From Trichinella spiralis (Eukaryota > Nematoda > Enoplea > Trichinellida > Trichinellidae), in assembly GCA_000181795.3 (NCBI GenBank), contig CM012953.1:11388416-11452415 (forward strand): a stretch of DNA of 64,000 nucleotides, given 5' to 3'. The notes under the pieces are model-generated. The model did no database searches. It had not been told where the DNA came from and saw only the letters and a program-made list of their open reading frames with translations. Below are positions 20,211-32,599 of the stretch, piece by piece; position 1 is the first letter of the stretch, and every line of letters starts with the position of its first letter. The position numbers were made by a program, and so were the translations under genes.

Positions 20211-23200
20211 ATGGCTGAACATCACGACGCTTCTCGTCATGGCGTTCATGTTAAAACCGAAGCAGCATATTTTCGCAGAGAAAGGTAAATTTACTGATTT
20301 TACAACTCTCATAACCTATCGAAGAATGCATTTTATTTCAAGTTCTGTGTCGTTGAAAACGTAATCATTTAACGCTAGTCTGAGTATTTCAGTTTTTCAA
20401 TCTTCAGATTTGTGTTTTTGTGAATTCGATTTATTTGACTAGCTCAACGAAGACAACATTTTTTTGTATTTTGAAAAATGCAATTATGTTAAGCAGCTCT
20501 GCTTGAAATGTGGGCGTTTATGTGCGATTAATAATAATTTTGTGATATAATAATTTTTGAGATATATAGGATTATAATGAATGTATTTTTTTATGTAAAA
20601 TTTTTAAGTGTATATTGAGTTCAATTTAAAGTTGATTGATTTTTATAAACTTTAAGTTTCGTAGTTTGTTATGTCTGTTTTTCGTCGTTTGAAGTTCGCG
20701 TTGTATTAAGTAAATAAGGAATGACGTTTTTCACAAACATAAGCTTCAGTGTTTGTCTGGTCTTAAATACTGAGCAGAAGCGCTTTTCCTGAATGATTAG
20801 CAAAAATCAATTGTTTTTCCGTTTGGCATGCACGCATGTGTTCATGATTGATTTGTTGACCTATATGTGTTATCTCATTTTTGAACAGTTTGTTTCAAAG
20901 TATTGCATGTTTGTGAGTGCTTTTTCAGTTTTCGATCTCCGAACAATGGTGCGGAACGTTTTGACGCGTCGTATGATTCCGAAGGAGCACTGGAAATTCA
21001 AAGGAAGAAATTCAGCGGTCGCGCGAGATTGTTCATTGGTAATCTGCCTCAAGACACAACGGAAGAAGAGTTGCGAGAACTGTTTTCTAAATTTGGTGAA
21101 TTGTCTGAATGCTTTATTTCGCGAAAAGGATTTGCATTCGTCCGGATGGTATGTGTTTTTATTGATTTTTTAATTCTTTAATAAATGAGTTCTATATTTC
21201 AGGCTAACCGTCCCAGTGCTGAAAGAGCAAAGGAAAAATTAGATGGTTTTGTGTTCAAAGGTCGTCCACTTCGAATTCGTTTTGCTGCGAATGCTGCGGC
21301 ACTGCGAGTCAAGGAACTTTCACCTCTTGTTTCTAACGAATTATTATTTTCGGTAATTTAGTGTATTTGCTCAGTCATGTTTAATGTTTATGTTTTACAA
21401 TTATTTTTAAGGCTTTTTCCATGTTTGGTGATGTGGAACGTGCTGTGCACATTGTAGATGATCGTGGAAGGCCTACAGGCGAGGGAATTGTTGAATTTGA
21501 GCGAAAGCCAGGTGCTCAAGAAGCTCTGAAGCGAATCAATTCTGGCGTTTTTTTGTTGACCGGGTATTTTGCAGAAACATTGGACTATTGAAGAAGGTTT
21601 AATTATTGTTCAGTTTTAGAAATTCCCGTCCAATTGTTGTTGAACCATTTGAAGTTAAAGATGATGAAGATGGCTTGGCAGAACGGTTAATGACAAAAAA
21701 TGCCTCTTTTCAAAGGTTTGCTTTTTTCTTTTGTTTTAGTTAAAAGTAATTTGCGTGAGTTTTACAGTAGAATTGTAAGTGCTGAAATTTCATTCCGTAC
21801 GAATTATTTTCTTTTAAATTGATTCTCAAATAAATGGTTTTAAATTTTATGATAATTATATAGATAGATAGTAATTTTCAATTACGGTGAGTTTTAGGGA
21901 AAGGACGGCACCGCCCAGATTTGCTCCACCTGGTACATTTGAATTTGAATATGGTAACAGGTGGAAGGCATTGTATGAAGTAGAACAGTTGAAACGTGAC
22001 GAGTTGGAACGTCAGTTGAAAGAGGCGCGGATGCAGTTAGAAAATGAGATGGAAATGATGCGTGAAGACTACCGCGCGATGGTACTGAGGGAAGGTGAGA
22101 GTGGATTTTGAGTAATGAAATATGCATAAATGTTTTTGTTTGGTTGCTTTGCTTTCTTGCAGACTTGAGGCGTCGTCAAGATGAATTAGAACGTTTGGAA
22201 GCCGCTAGACGTGAACGCATAGATTTGTTTCGATTGAGAGGCGGAAATCATCAGATTCCGGCTGGTGCAAATTTCGTGCCTCCACCTTTCATACATCAGG
22301 TTTGCGGAGGGGATTGTTTTTGATAGAAAAATTTGGGTTTATTATTGTTTTTAGATGCCAGCTCCGCCGGATGGTGCAGCTGCTTTTTTCGGAAATCCAG
22401 ACAATGGAATAGTGCCACAGCGAAGTCAAGGCCGAGGTAGGGAAAATTCAAAATGCGGAGTTCATCCACACTTCAGTTGCATGAGAATCATCTTTCAGAT
22501 GACAATTTAGTTTACGGCCTTCACAAGCTATTAGGTTTTTTTGAAAACACTGCCGGAATGGGTGGGCAGATTGATATTTCGTGTTTTCTTTACCAGATAC
22601 TGAACAGTTGGATGTTCATTATAGGTATACCTGCTCTGCAGCAAGCGCAGCACTTGTTTGGAAATAATCAAATTGAAGAAGGGGCTCGACGTCCAGGTCA
22701 TAAGGTAAGCAAAAATTTTTTCTGTTTTTTGGCATGTGCATCTCAGTTTTCTTGTGGTCATATAAACATTATTTCTTTCTCTTTTGTAAGTTTTTATCTC
22801 ACTTATCAAATTAACAGTAGACTGTAATTGTGAGATTATGGTGCTTAAAAGCATAAAACACAGATTTACGTTTATGAAAACACAGAACTGGGGATTTTAA
22901 TAGTGGTACGCAGTATTTAGTTCAAATTAATATTTTTTATCGACGTTATTTTAGTTTTAATAAACCAGTGATTACATATAGGTGGTTTGTCTAATTTAAC
23001 ACTTAGTTTTTTATTCAATCAGTGGAAGGTTGTGCATACTGAAGTTTTTTTTTCATGTAGATGCATTGCTTTTTTGAATTTTTATTATCAGTGCGAACGA
23101 GATTTGTCTTCGCAAATCAGCAGTACATTTCCTTTCACTGTTTATTGTAAAACAATGGTGTTATCTACTTGCTGAACGCACTTTTATAATGCTTTTTTTT

Positions 23201-24069
23201 GGTGACAAGATGAAACAAGAAAAAAATTATGAAAATGTGATGTTATGACTGTTATTGCCGGTTGTTGAAATAACGTTTTAAACATGTACGTCAGTTTCAA
23301 TAGAATATGTCGAAATAGAAAATTTTTGCTGATTGATGACTGCAGTTGTCTGCAGTATGTTGTTGTGTCCTGAAAACTATGATTTTTATTGATTTAAAGA
23401 ATACTATACAATATTAAGAAATATTTTTTTGGTTTTTAATTTCATTATATCAGGAGAGGGTAGTAACATAATTTAAAGTAATTATTTCTTTAATAAAGGA
23501 ATAATTGTTAAATTATGTCGAGTTATATAAGGTTTGTATATGATAGATTATATTTGATTTATTTATACTTAATAATACCTAAATATACATGTAGACAGTG
23601 ATATTTGCAGAAGCAGTTGTTCATTGTTGGCTGTTTGTTGTTGTAATTTCTTTCCATATATGATTATTTACTGGTAAGCTTATGTTTGAAATAAGGCCAG
23701 CTGGTTCGATTATTGGGGTGTATAGCATTGAATTTACATTTGCAGTACTGCGCTACATTTAATATGCAGTTTTTATTTCATCTTTCACATAATCCATTGT
23801 ATTCATTTATCGTATTCTATATTGTCCTACTGAATATATGCTGAAAAGGAAAAAATTCATTTATGTAAATGATAAATATTGGTGGCTTATGTCACGTTGA
23901 AAGCTGAATGCATTGAACACTGCCACGTGGCAGCATTTCAGTTTTGGCCTGTGATTGTGTTCAGCAAATCTTGTCTTTCATTTAGCGATCGCCTAACACA
24001 AGTGATGTGTACGGTAACATCGGGGACAGGATGCCCGCAAATAAACGCCGAAACACGCGGCGTCATTGA
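20211..24069 (+). CDS. NONO: DBHS-family RNA-binding protein (NONO/SFPQ/PSPC1 type)
   Basis: A nuclear protein of paraspeckle, splicing and transcription regulation. Ten exons: 20211-20284, 20929-21148, 21203-21352, 21413-21563, 21620-21715, 21898-22094, 22163-22299, 22355-22436, 22625-22704 and 23986-24069. Together they encode about 423 residues. RRM1 has [10 protein letters not shown] and [11 protein letters not shown]2 follows ([20 protein letters not shown]). Then come the NOPS segment ([27 protein letters not shown]) and a long charged coiled coil (about 22000-22240), the family's dimer/oligomer scaffold. The last exon was found by hand: a phase-0 acceptor TTTAG at 23981-23985 opens a 27-codon frame ending NKRRNTRRH-stop. 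This resembles the basic NKRRRY-type tail of NONO. It lies 1.28 kb beyond the previous donor, so it is the least certain join. Confidence 0.9.
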
Positions 24070-27000
24070 TTCGCTCCTTCCTATAATCATTTCTGTGATC
24101 CGTCAGCAGGTATTTTGCTAAAGGACGCGAGACGACAAAAGGCGCCTTCCTGTTATTCTTCAGCTTTGTGTTTTGTATATCACCAGTTCATTTCTGTATC
24201 TTGTATTCATATATTCCCGTAGAGACGACTGTATCAAGCGTGCAAGCGTACACTTACATATATGTTTTTCTCTATGCCGGACTGCATGTTCATATGTGCA
24301 TACGTGCATAATTACATTCATCACAGTTTATACGACCGTTCTATATGCATATATACATATATTAATCTGATATTATGGTGTGATTGTGTGTGAGCTGGTT
24401 TTTAATCAGTTATTTTTTAAATACGTGGGATTTTTTGTTTGCACTCTAGTAAACAAAAGTGTACGTGTTTTGCGTTAATTTGTTTACGTTGTTGTATGCT
24501 ACTGGTATTATAGCATTCGAAAAATATATTATTTCTTTTTCTATCAGTTTTATTATTTCCTTCGAAGTAAATGATGCCGTGAAGTGATATCTCAAATTGT
24601 AATTTTCTCTTCAATGGAACAGAATAAGAACAGAATCACGTGTGTGTGTGTGTCAAAAATAAAAAAAATGTGCGTTGCATTCGGCTGCTTGCGGCTTCAA
24701 CTCTGGATAAAGTGATAATAAGCAGCAAGTGTGCTGTCAAGTTATGAAGTGTTTTCTGATGTTCTTGTTGCCGTGAAAATATTTGGAAAATGTTGTTCTT
24801 AATTTGAATGCGAACACCATCTATCTTCTTGATTTGGTAAGGTTGTAAAAAAATGACAGCGCACTTGTTTTATGATGATAGTTTTTTTTAATAAAGCCAA
24901 ATTTGGCTGTTTGTTGTTATTGTTGATTTATAATGTCAATTACATAGAATATTGAAAATACTGTTGTTTGTTACTGAATATCTTCCATGGAAATTGGTAT
25001 GCATATGTACATGATTAGAAAATTTTACTGACCAGGTCTAGTCACACCACTGTTATTGGTTATTAATTTGTATGTGTAAAATGTTTATATTGTTTGAAGT
25101 GAATATTTTTCTTTCTTATATTGATTTAATAATAGACAACATTTTTATTAATTTAACATTGATGATCATATGCGAATATATATTGATTTCTTTTTTCTTT
25201 TGTGTATATGCCTTATATGTTAGCAGAAATCTTAAATGGCTATTATAAAATATTCATGTGCAGTTTTCAAATTGTGCACAGAATGGTGCAGATAATTCAA
25301 AGAGTCATGTAGAAGAAAGAATTATGAATTCAGTTATAAATTACTGCAAAAATAACAGCAGTACTGATGAGCAGGCATGTTTGATGTTATTTGTTAGACT
25401 TTGGTTAAAATTGAAAAAGAAACGAGCGATCAAATTATATTTTGTTTTGTTTGTTATTCATGCGCATAATTTTGTAGTCTTCAATGAAATAAGTTGTGTA
25501 AATTCATTTGGTAGTAATTTTTTGTCATCATTACCTAAGCAGTTACATAATCACTTTTGCTGCATTTTGTTGTGTTCACTTATGTCGTACAAGAAAAAAT
25601 ATCTGTCGAATGGGACTAAGCATATGGCCAGATGGCAAGAAGCTGAAGAAAAATGGAAGTGCAGAAATTGGAATATTGGCAGATGTTTTTTCTTCTATTA
25701 TTCAATTCATCTGATGGAATTGATCATTGTGATATTGTTGTATGGCGATTAGAAAATATCACAAACATTGCTTTTGGTTGAGCATTGATTCATGAGAAGT
25801 GTAACAGGTATTTGTGGTTAAATTATTAGATTTGCTTTCTAATGCTCCGCAGTTGAATTACCATTATAATAATAATAATAATCATTGTTATTATTATTAT
25901 TATTATTATTGTTTTAGTTTGCTTAAGTTTTGTTGCTTTTGATTTTATGTTGTCTGAAATTTTTAAAAATATGATTATAATTTTCTTTTTTTGAGTACAT
26001 TGCATGATATACGTTGATTTGATTTTTTATCAACAGTAATTTCAGTTTATTTTCTTTACGTCTGTTTTAGCTTACAGTTGACTTGTTATACAGTAAGTAT
26101 ATATTGTTTGCCATAGTTTTAAAATTGAACGATTTTTTCGTTGGTAATTGTTAAAGTAAACAATAAAAAGTACTGAATCATTTTTTTTCATTCAAATGAA
26201 AAAATTCATTGAACCTTCATTTGACATGAAATTAATGTTCTTTTATATACTAATGTAAATGATTTGAAAATTAGAAAAACATTATTTAATCGTTTTCTAT
26301 TTATATTTAAGTTATTTTTGTTGTTTCTTTTCTAAATTTGTTTTAACCTAAATTAATATCGATATTTAAATAATTTTTATTGTATGTTGCTGGTTAATTG
26401 AAGTTGAAGGAGAAAAGATTGCTTTCATAATAAACACAGTAGTAATTCTGATTATCAATTTATTTATATTTCTATTTTGAGGAATTGTACAGAAATGGCA
26501 CGAGTTGCGCTCTGCGATGATGAAATGATTAAATGATAGTGCATGGCGTATGTTCATATTTTTAGCATACTTGTTTTCTTTGGTGTATTTTCGGCATTAA
26601 TGTGCTTTTAAAAAGGATGAAAATTTTCTAAAATGTAAAGTTTATTTTTATTTTTCACTTGGAAAATGTGAATAAAATATATTATACATTATTTACAGTA
26701 CAGTATAATGCATTGATTATATGCAAAATATAGAATGATTAAATTAGTTTGTTTAACTAAGAATGTGTTATATATTAAGAATTGTATGCATATTTTTCAT
26801 TTTTTAAAATACTACTAATATGGATTACATTTCAGAAAATTTTCCATTTTTTTTTCATCCTTTGAGCAGTAATTGTGTCTGTTGCAGAAAGTGTGAAATA
26901 TTTTCCATATTTGTCGACGTATTTAATTCAGATTTATACCAAAGAATGGGAATGAGAATTATTCATAGATTGCGAGGAAAATTGTAACCAACTGTAATGT

Positions 27001-29790
27001 TCTGTTTGTGTTTGTGGTTGCTTGTATTTTAATGCGTGACAGAGGGCACCTTGGATATTGCTTATTGCAGATGTGCTCGTCAAAATCAAAGCGGAATAAG
27101 GTAAAAATTATTGCATAATTCTTATTTTGTATATTTTCTTTTCTCAATTTCTCAGTTTTATTTCGTAAGAGAATTAAACGGTAAATATTTATTATAATTA
27201 ATATCGAAATTATGTTTTTCTTTTGTATTTTTTACTTTTTACTGTTCTCATCAGCTGAGATATCATCGAATGATTTTGTATTATTCATATTTTCCCTCCA
27301 ATAAAGTAACTGAAAGGTAGACTTTGAATGAGCAGTGTATTTTTATGTATTTATTTTCGAACAGTCGCATTTTGAACTGCTGAGCAGAGAAAATGTGGTG
27401 GTATGATTATTGCTTATTGTTTTAAAAAAATTTTTTTTGCTTTTCAACTCTACCGGTGATTTGTAAATTTTCCTTTTTCAGCTCTGATGAATATGAATAT
27501 GATGTTTAAAAAAATAGCGCTAAACGCATTCGAAAATATGCGCAGTTCGAAAGAAAATGGGAAATACGAATTTCCCTTATTATTACATTTTATTTCATTT
27601 TGAGATATTTTCCGTGATTAATATATGTAAATTTTTTTTCTCTAAAGTGATTTTCCACATATACTTTTTAAATAATTTATAAATTTAGTAAACAAAGAAA
27701 ATTTTCGCTTTTGCTAGGAATTATTATTACTTTTTTCTTCAAAATTTTTTCAGTTATTTTTTCTCCAAATATATATATATGTCAACGCATGTTGGTGATT
27801 TTATAAAAACATTTTTTGTTTCATATTTTACTTATTTTTTTGTTTGTCAACATTTTTGTATCTTAGAGCATAAGTTTAATACATTCTCAGTGAATGAATC
27901 CTTTTAGTGGAATAATCAGAGTTTATGTTGGAATTAACTATAATGTATTAAAATGTTATGTACACAGTTTCACAATATAAATAGACCTAGCTTATATTAT
28001 GATTGCAGTTTCAATTATATATATATAAGTGGAAAATATTTTACACCCAACTTTTTTGTTTCTGTTTTACTATACCTGAAGGTATTGATTTTTTATTTTA
28101 AAGCACAGGTATGTGATATGACGGAGACGCATGTACGCGCACATATACATATTGATGCTAATTCCGCTCGTATTTTTATCATAACACTGATTGTTATTTA
28201 TTTCAGGATGCACCACTCCGGATGGAAATTGTTTCTGCAGCAAACTGTTGCTTTGAATCATTTGAATACATTTTAGAAAAACATATTATTGTTGTGCATT
28301 ATTATTACTTTTTAGTTTTTAATAAACTATTCAATAAAATGATATGTCATGTGTAATTTCAACTGCAATAAAAAAGAATCAGATGGCTATTTTTTCATTC
28401 ATCCCCAACAAGCAGTCATCGTTCAATAATAGAAAAAAAGCATCTTCAACCAATCCACTTAGCGTAAAGCTTATTGCATTTGCGCAGATTTATGTATTTT
28501 CAAATTGATCAACGACGAAATTGCATTAATTCAAAGTAGTAAATTAAAAAAAATGTATTGCTACAAGCAGTTCCCAGTAAATTAAACTTATTTCTTAACA
28601 ATTCAACGAATTATTGATGCTTTTCAATTGCTGAAGCATATCAATCAAATTTACATGCAAAATAACTGAGGATGATAATATATATGCTAACAAGGCTGAG
28701 AAAGCAATCGATGGGTTTGCCGTACGTAAACGCGCCGTGCTTTCTAGCCAACACAGTATATTATTAAAGTATTTGGAATTTTCTGAATTGAAGGGATGTT
28801 TCGTTTCTTTCAGTAGCACTAACCTGTATAAAAATTTATCTATAGATTTTTTGTTTTACTTTACTATGACTGAATGCTTTTTATTATGTACCATGTTGTC
28901 CTTGTTGATAACCATTGGCTTATTCACTTGCATTTTCTAGCATTTGAAAATCACAAGAATTAAAAGTGATGGATGCATGTATAGTGTTAAACTGTTTCCA
29001 TTTAAAGTTCATTATTATTGTTATGGCCGAAAATTGTAATACGCATATTAGTGACATTTGTTTTTTCATTTGTTACACTTCTGTATCTCTATTCACAGAT
29101 ACAAAGAAAACAAAAAATAATATCTGGCATTTTACTCGTAAATAAAATGGCGATTTAATTTAAAAAATTTTGCTAATAACTTTATTTTTAATAACTGTAA
29201 TCAAAATTCAAAAAAATGTTGAATAACGAACTTGATTATTTTTAAAGTACCTGTAATTTTATTGCCGTCAAAATTTACTTTAAATTAAGAATAGTCGGCT
29301 AAACTCTTTTTAAAATTTATATTTTATTTTTTTAATCATTTACTTTACTTGCAAGTGACTTGAATACATTCATCCAAATATGTTTTACAGTAAATCAGCT
29401 CTTGTACCTCATTAAAATACTATAATGAGGTATTTCTAATGCATGTTTTGCTTAAAAAATTTTGTCGTCGCAGGTTGTTTTTAAGGTGAAATTTTCTTTC
29501 ATTATATTCCACATTTATTACACTGTATGAATTCTGTTTATTCATTTATTTATTTTTGCTGCATTTTCATTCTTCTTTGTCAGAAAGTGGTGATGCTGAA
29601 ATTTTTTGAAATACCAAAACCTAGTCAAATTACCACATTTAGTGTTATGCAACTGCATTATAATTAACATTTAATTTATTGATTTTATTTATTATCATTA
29701 TGGGATAGTCGCTGCTTTGAAATAAAACGATCTTCTATCCGAAGCTAATAGTTATTTTATAGAAATTTTATTTCTGATCGTCGATTTCTT
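24070..29790. other. Gene-poor AT-rich region of 5.7 kb
   Basis: This is the longest stretch of the window without a recognised gene. The first few hundred bases are probably the 3' UTR of the DBHS gene. Open frames (for example 164 codons at 25258-25752) have AT-driven composition and no recognisable domain. Contents are simple repeats and one TTA/TAA hairpin (25865-25911). Unannotated non-coding transcripts cannot be excluded from sequence alone. Confidence 0.45.
25865..25911. repeat. Palindromic (TAA)n / (TTA)n hairpin
   Basis: A run of about six AAT units is followed, after a short CATTG spacer, by about nine TTA units, so the two halves are exact complements. This gives a stem of about 18 bp with a small loop, or a cruciform in DNA. 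It may be a simple product of slippage with inversion. Confidence 0.7.
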
Positions 29791-30690
29791 ATGGATAAGG
29801 ATAAAGGTGATTTTTGATTGCAAACATGTCGAAATTCATTGATGAAATTTGACGTTTTGCTTGTCAGATTATCAATCTGCTTTGGAAAAGTCCGATTTAA
29901 AAGTCAGTCCCCAAAAAGTATCGCGTGATCAGTGGAAGCAGATCTTGACTCCAGAACAATTTAATATCACTCGAAATGCTGCTACTGAAAAGGTGTGTTC
30001 TTTTATTTTAAATTCGGATTTTTTGATCCGGTTTGATTTTATTGTTTTTAAGCCATTCTCTAGTAAATATTGCAAAGTAAATGAAGATGGCATGTACACT
30101 TGCGTATGTTGTGGAGCCACTTTATTCAGGTATAATGATATTGTTTGTTCAATGTTAAAGTGCTTGCATGCATTAATTGTAAACAGATTATAAATAAAAT
30201 ATAATAAATAAAACGTTCAGTTCATTTTGTAATAGCTTATTTTTATCCGGTTTTGAATGATGTAATTTATGATTTAGTAATGCAAACTTTTATTGTTGAA
30301 TATGATTCAGTTTGGAACTCTCGGTGCATAAAAAATACAAAACAGATAATTCATTTTAGTGCTTCTACGAAATTTGATTCAAATTGTGGTTGGCCGTCTT
30401 TTTTCGACGCCGAAGAATCATCCGTTATAACTCGAAATGACTTTTCGAATAACATGGTGCGAACTGAGGTGCTTTGCAAAGCGGTAATGTATATACCAAT
30501 TTGTTATTTTAAACTGAAAATCGACTTGGGCACTTTATTTCAGTGCCACGCCCATCTGGGACATTTGTTTTCAGACGGGCCAAAACCATCTGGCATGCGT
30601 TACTGTATCAACGGCATTGCATTGAATTTCAAGCCGTCGTCCGAAACCCAAGCCTCTGCTGCTGATGATGATCATCAAAGCAAAAATTAA
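29791..30690 (+). CDS. MSRB: Peptide-methionine (R)-S-oxide reductase, MsrB
   Basis: Reduces methionine-R-sulfoxide in proteins. Five exons: 29791-29806, 29868-29992, 30053-30129, 30360-30483 and 30544-30690; 162 residues. Exon 1 is only 16 bp: ATG plus five codons, split codon GAT, then a 61-bp intron. It was inferred because it restores an ATG in frame with the first conserved exon. Visible motifs are the two zinc Cys pairs (CVCC and CKAC, the second across a splice), [23 protein letters not shown] and the catalytic Cys in RYCING. The catalytic residue is Cys, not selenocysteine, so this is not the MSRB1 selenoprotein form. There is no obvious targeting peptide, so it is probably cytosolic, although an upstream alternative start for a mitochondrial form was not excluded. 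Confidence 0.92.
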
Positions 30691-31399
30691 ACGATTAATA
30701 ACAATTAGTTAAATTTACACCAGAAGTGGACGTTTTGAAATTGTTACTTTGTTTTCATTTGCAAACTGAAACGATGCATTTTTTAAATTTTCGTTTCAAC
30801 AGAATTTGAAATTTATAATTCTTTGAATGCAAAATTAACATACAAGTGGAGTGTGTTCATATACAGTTTATTTTGAAACAAATAACGAACATTACTGAAA
30901 GAACCCTGTCTTATTGCTGTCAATTTAGAAAATATCGACCTTCACTTGGTACTTATCAAAAACTGTATAGTTATTCTTGTCAAGGTTTAATATGATATAC
31001 ACTGATAAATAATTTCTGGAAAATGCAGTCAATAGCAGTTTATTGCATTATTTTAAAATTATTTATAAATGTTACAGAATTGTGTAGTGTTTGCCGTGGT
31101 ATCGTTTGCTGCTATCGCCGAGTCCTGTGAATCCTTACGCACAACAGAACGACGCTTTACTATTCTAGCAATACACACACTAGATATGAGATATGCTGCT
31201 GACTGCACCGTCTAAGCAACAACCTACAGTTAGAAATCTGGTACTTAAGAAAAGGCGGTAAATTGGTATGCTGGCATCATCCATGGAAGCAGTTCGACCC
31301 AGGTTTCAGGATTATCGCTTCATATGGTTGATGACATTTCCAGGAGGGTGCTATTTTATCTTTCTACCAAATGTTGTACTAGAGATTGTAAGCCCTAGA
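30691..31399. other. Intergenic DNA, no gene seen
   Basis: 3' flank of MsrB followed by a slightly more GC-rich stretch (31080-31400) leading into the retroelement fragment. That stretch may be more of the same dead element, but no domain could be read. Confidence 0.4.
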
Positions 31400-32057
31400 C
31401 TGTATCTGTAGCAGTCGACCCAATTCTGACATCAGCTCTGCTTCTACACTTTGCCGCTGATCAATGTGCAGCTTGTCTGGTGCACCAAAATATACTACGT
31501 ATCTTTCCATTAACGTTTTGGCTACTGTTTGCGCCTCCACATTCAATGATGAGAACACTGCCAGTTACTTTGTGAAGCAGTCGACCACTACTAAAGTAAA
31601 ATGATTTCCAGGCGTTGAACGTAGCCCTGCAAAATCCATGCCCAATCTCTGCGCTGGGTAGTCAGTGCCAATGGGTTTCAAGGGAGCTTCCTTGCTCTTC
31701 AAAGGTTTTTTTAGGGCTGCATACTGTTTGCACGTCCTGCACCACACTTGGATATCATTACTCATCCCGGACCTGTAGAACCGGCTTCTTATCCTAGATA
31801 GGTATAGGTGACCAACATATCGGCTATTGTGCGAGCATCTGAACACTTCTTCTCTGTTTGCTTTAGGCCCCACCAGCTGATTGCTTCCTCCACTCCCAGA
31901 CTGGGACAAGCATCTCGCGCCGCGTAGCGCAGTAGCTGCTCTCTGCTTTAGTCAAAGAGTAGCTTGTAAAAGGCACTGCTGGTTCGCTGCCATCGATGTT
32001 CTGACATAGGACAACCCATGGACTATTCCCAATGGAGTCGACATCAATGATGAACAT
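31400..32057 (-). pseudogene. Degenerate Ty3/gypsy pol fragment (RNase H tail and integrase)
   Basis: Read on the minus strand from 32057, an RNase H-like piece (SYSLTKAESSYCATRREML) is followed directly by an integrase piece. The integrase piece has the zinc-finger end (WCRTCKQY), the PAQRLGMDFAG core start and VVVDCFTK. A stop then interrupts the frame, after which integrase-like sequence continues (EAQTVAKTLMERYVVYFGAP, then HIDQ where HSDQ is usual). A frameshift joins the first two parts and the intervening RNase H/spacer is deleted. No LTRs were seen nearby. It is an old dead copy of a different lineage from the element at 49337-53146. Confidence 0.8.
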
Positions 32058-32599
32058 TCGTTCGAAGTTTAAGAATGCCAGTATCAGGAAGATGTGAGGT
32101 GTTTAGAGTTGAACAACAGAAGCTTGCCTCAGAAAAGCTTTGTTTAATAAAATAAAAAATGATGATCACGTATGTCCATATAATGTAAATCAGTAACAGC
32201 GCACCCGTATTAGATCAAAATTTGATAAAGAACCATCATCCAATCACACAAATCAAAGCTGAACAGCTAATGAAATTCAAAAAGTCATTTACCGAATTAA
32301 TGTTCAACGTAGTATAGCTTATCAGTGAACAGCCAATCAGAAACAGGGGTCCAAAATCAAGCGGACAAAGAAAATGTAAGCCATAAAAATCGTCTAACAC
32401 AGAGATATCAGTCAAAACAGCAGTAGCAAAAATGATTTAAATAAACTGAGCTAGAGTTACAAATGCTGTCTACCCTGCTTGAAATGCAACAGTACAAAAT
32501 CTATACTTAGCATGATTTCTTATTCGAATAAATTCTCTCAAATATTTAATTTCTTTGTAAGGATGTGAATTTGGAAAATAGATAAAAATTTTTGAAAAT
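32058..32599. other. Spacer between the retroelement fragment and the tetraspanin gene
   Basis: AT-rich sequence with scattered CCAAT pentamers (for example near 32240 and 32330). No coding exon was recognised. Possible 3' extension of the minus-strand tetraspanin, because its last visible codons overlap a strong splice-donor-like GTGAGTAA at about 32600. Confidence 0.35.

Noticed and set aside
25258-25752. 164-codon plus-strand open frame in the gene-poor region
   Set aside because: AT-driven composition rich in Phe, Lys, Asn and Leu, no recognisable domain and no matching flanking exons. The length is not remarkable for such DNA.
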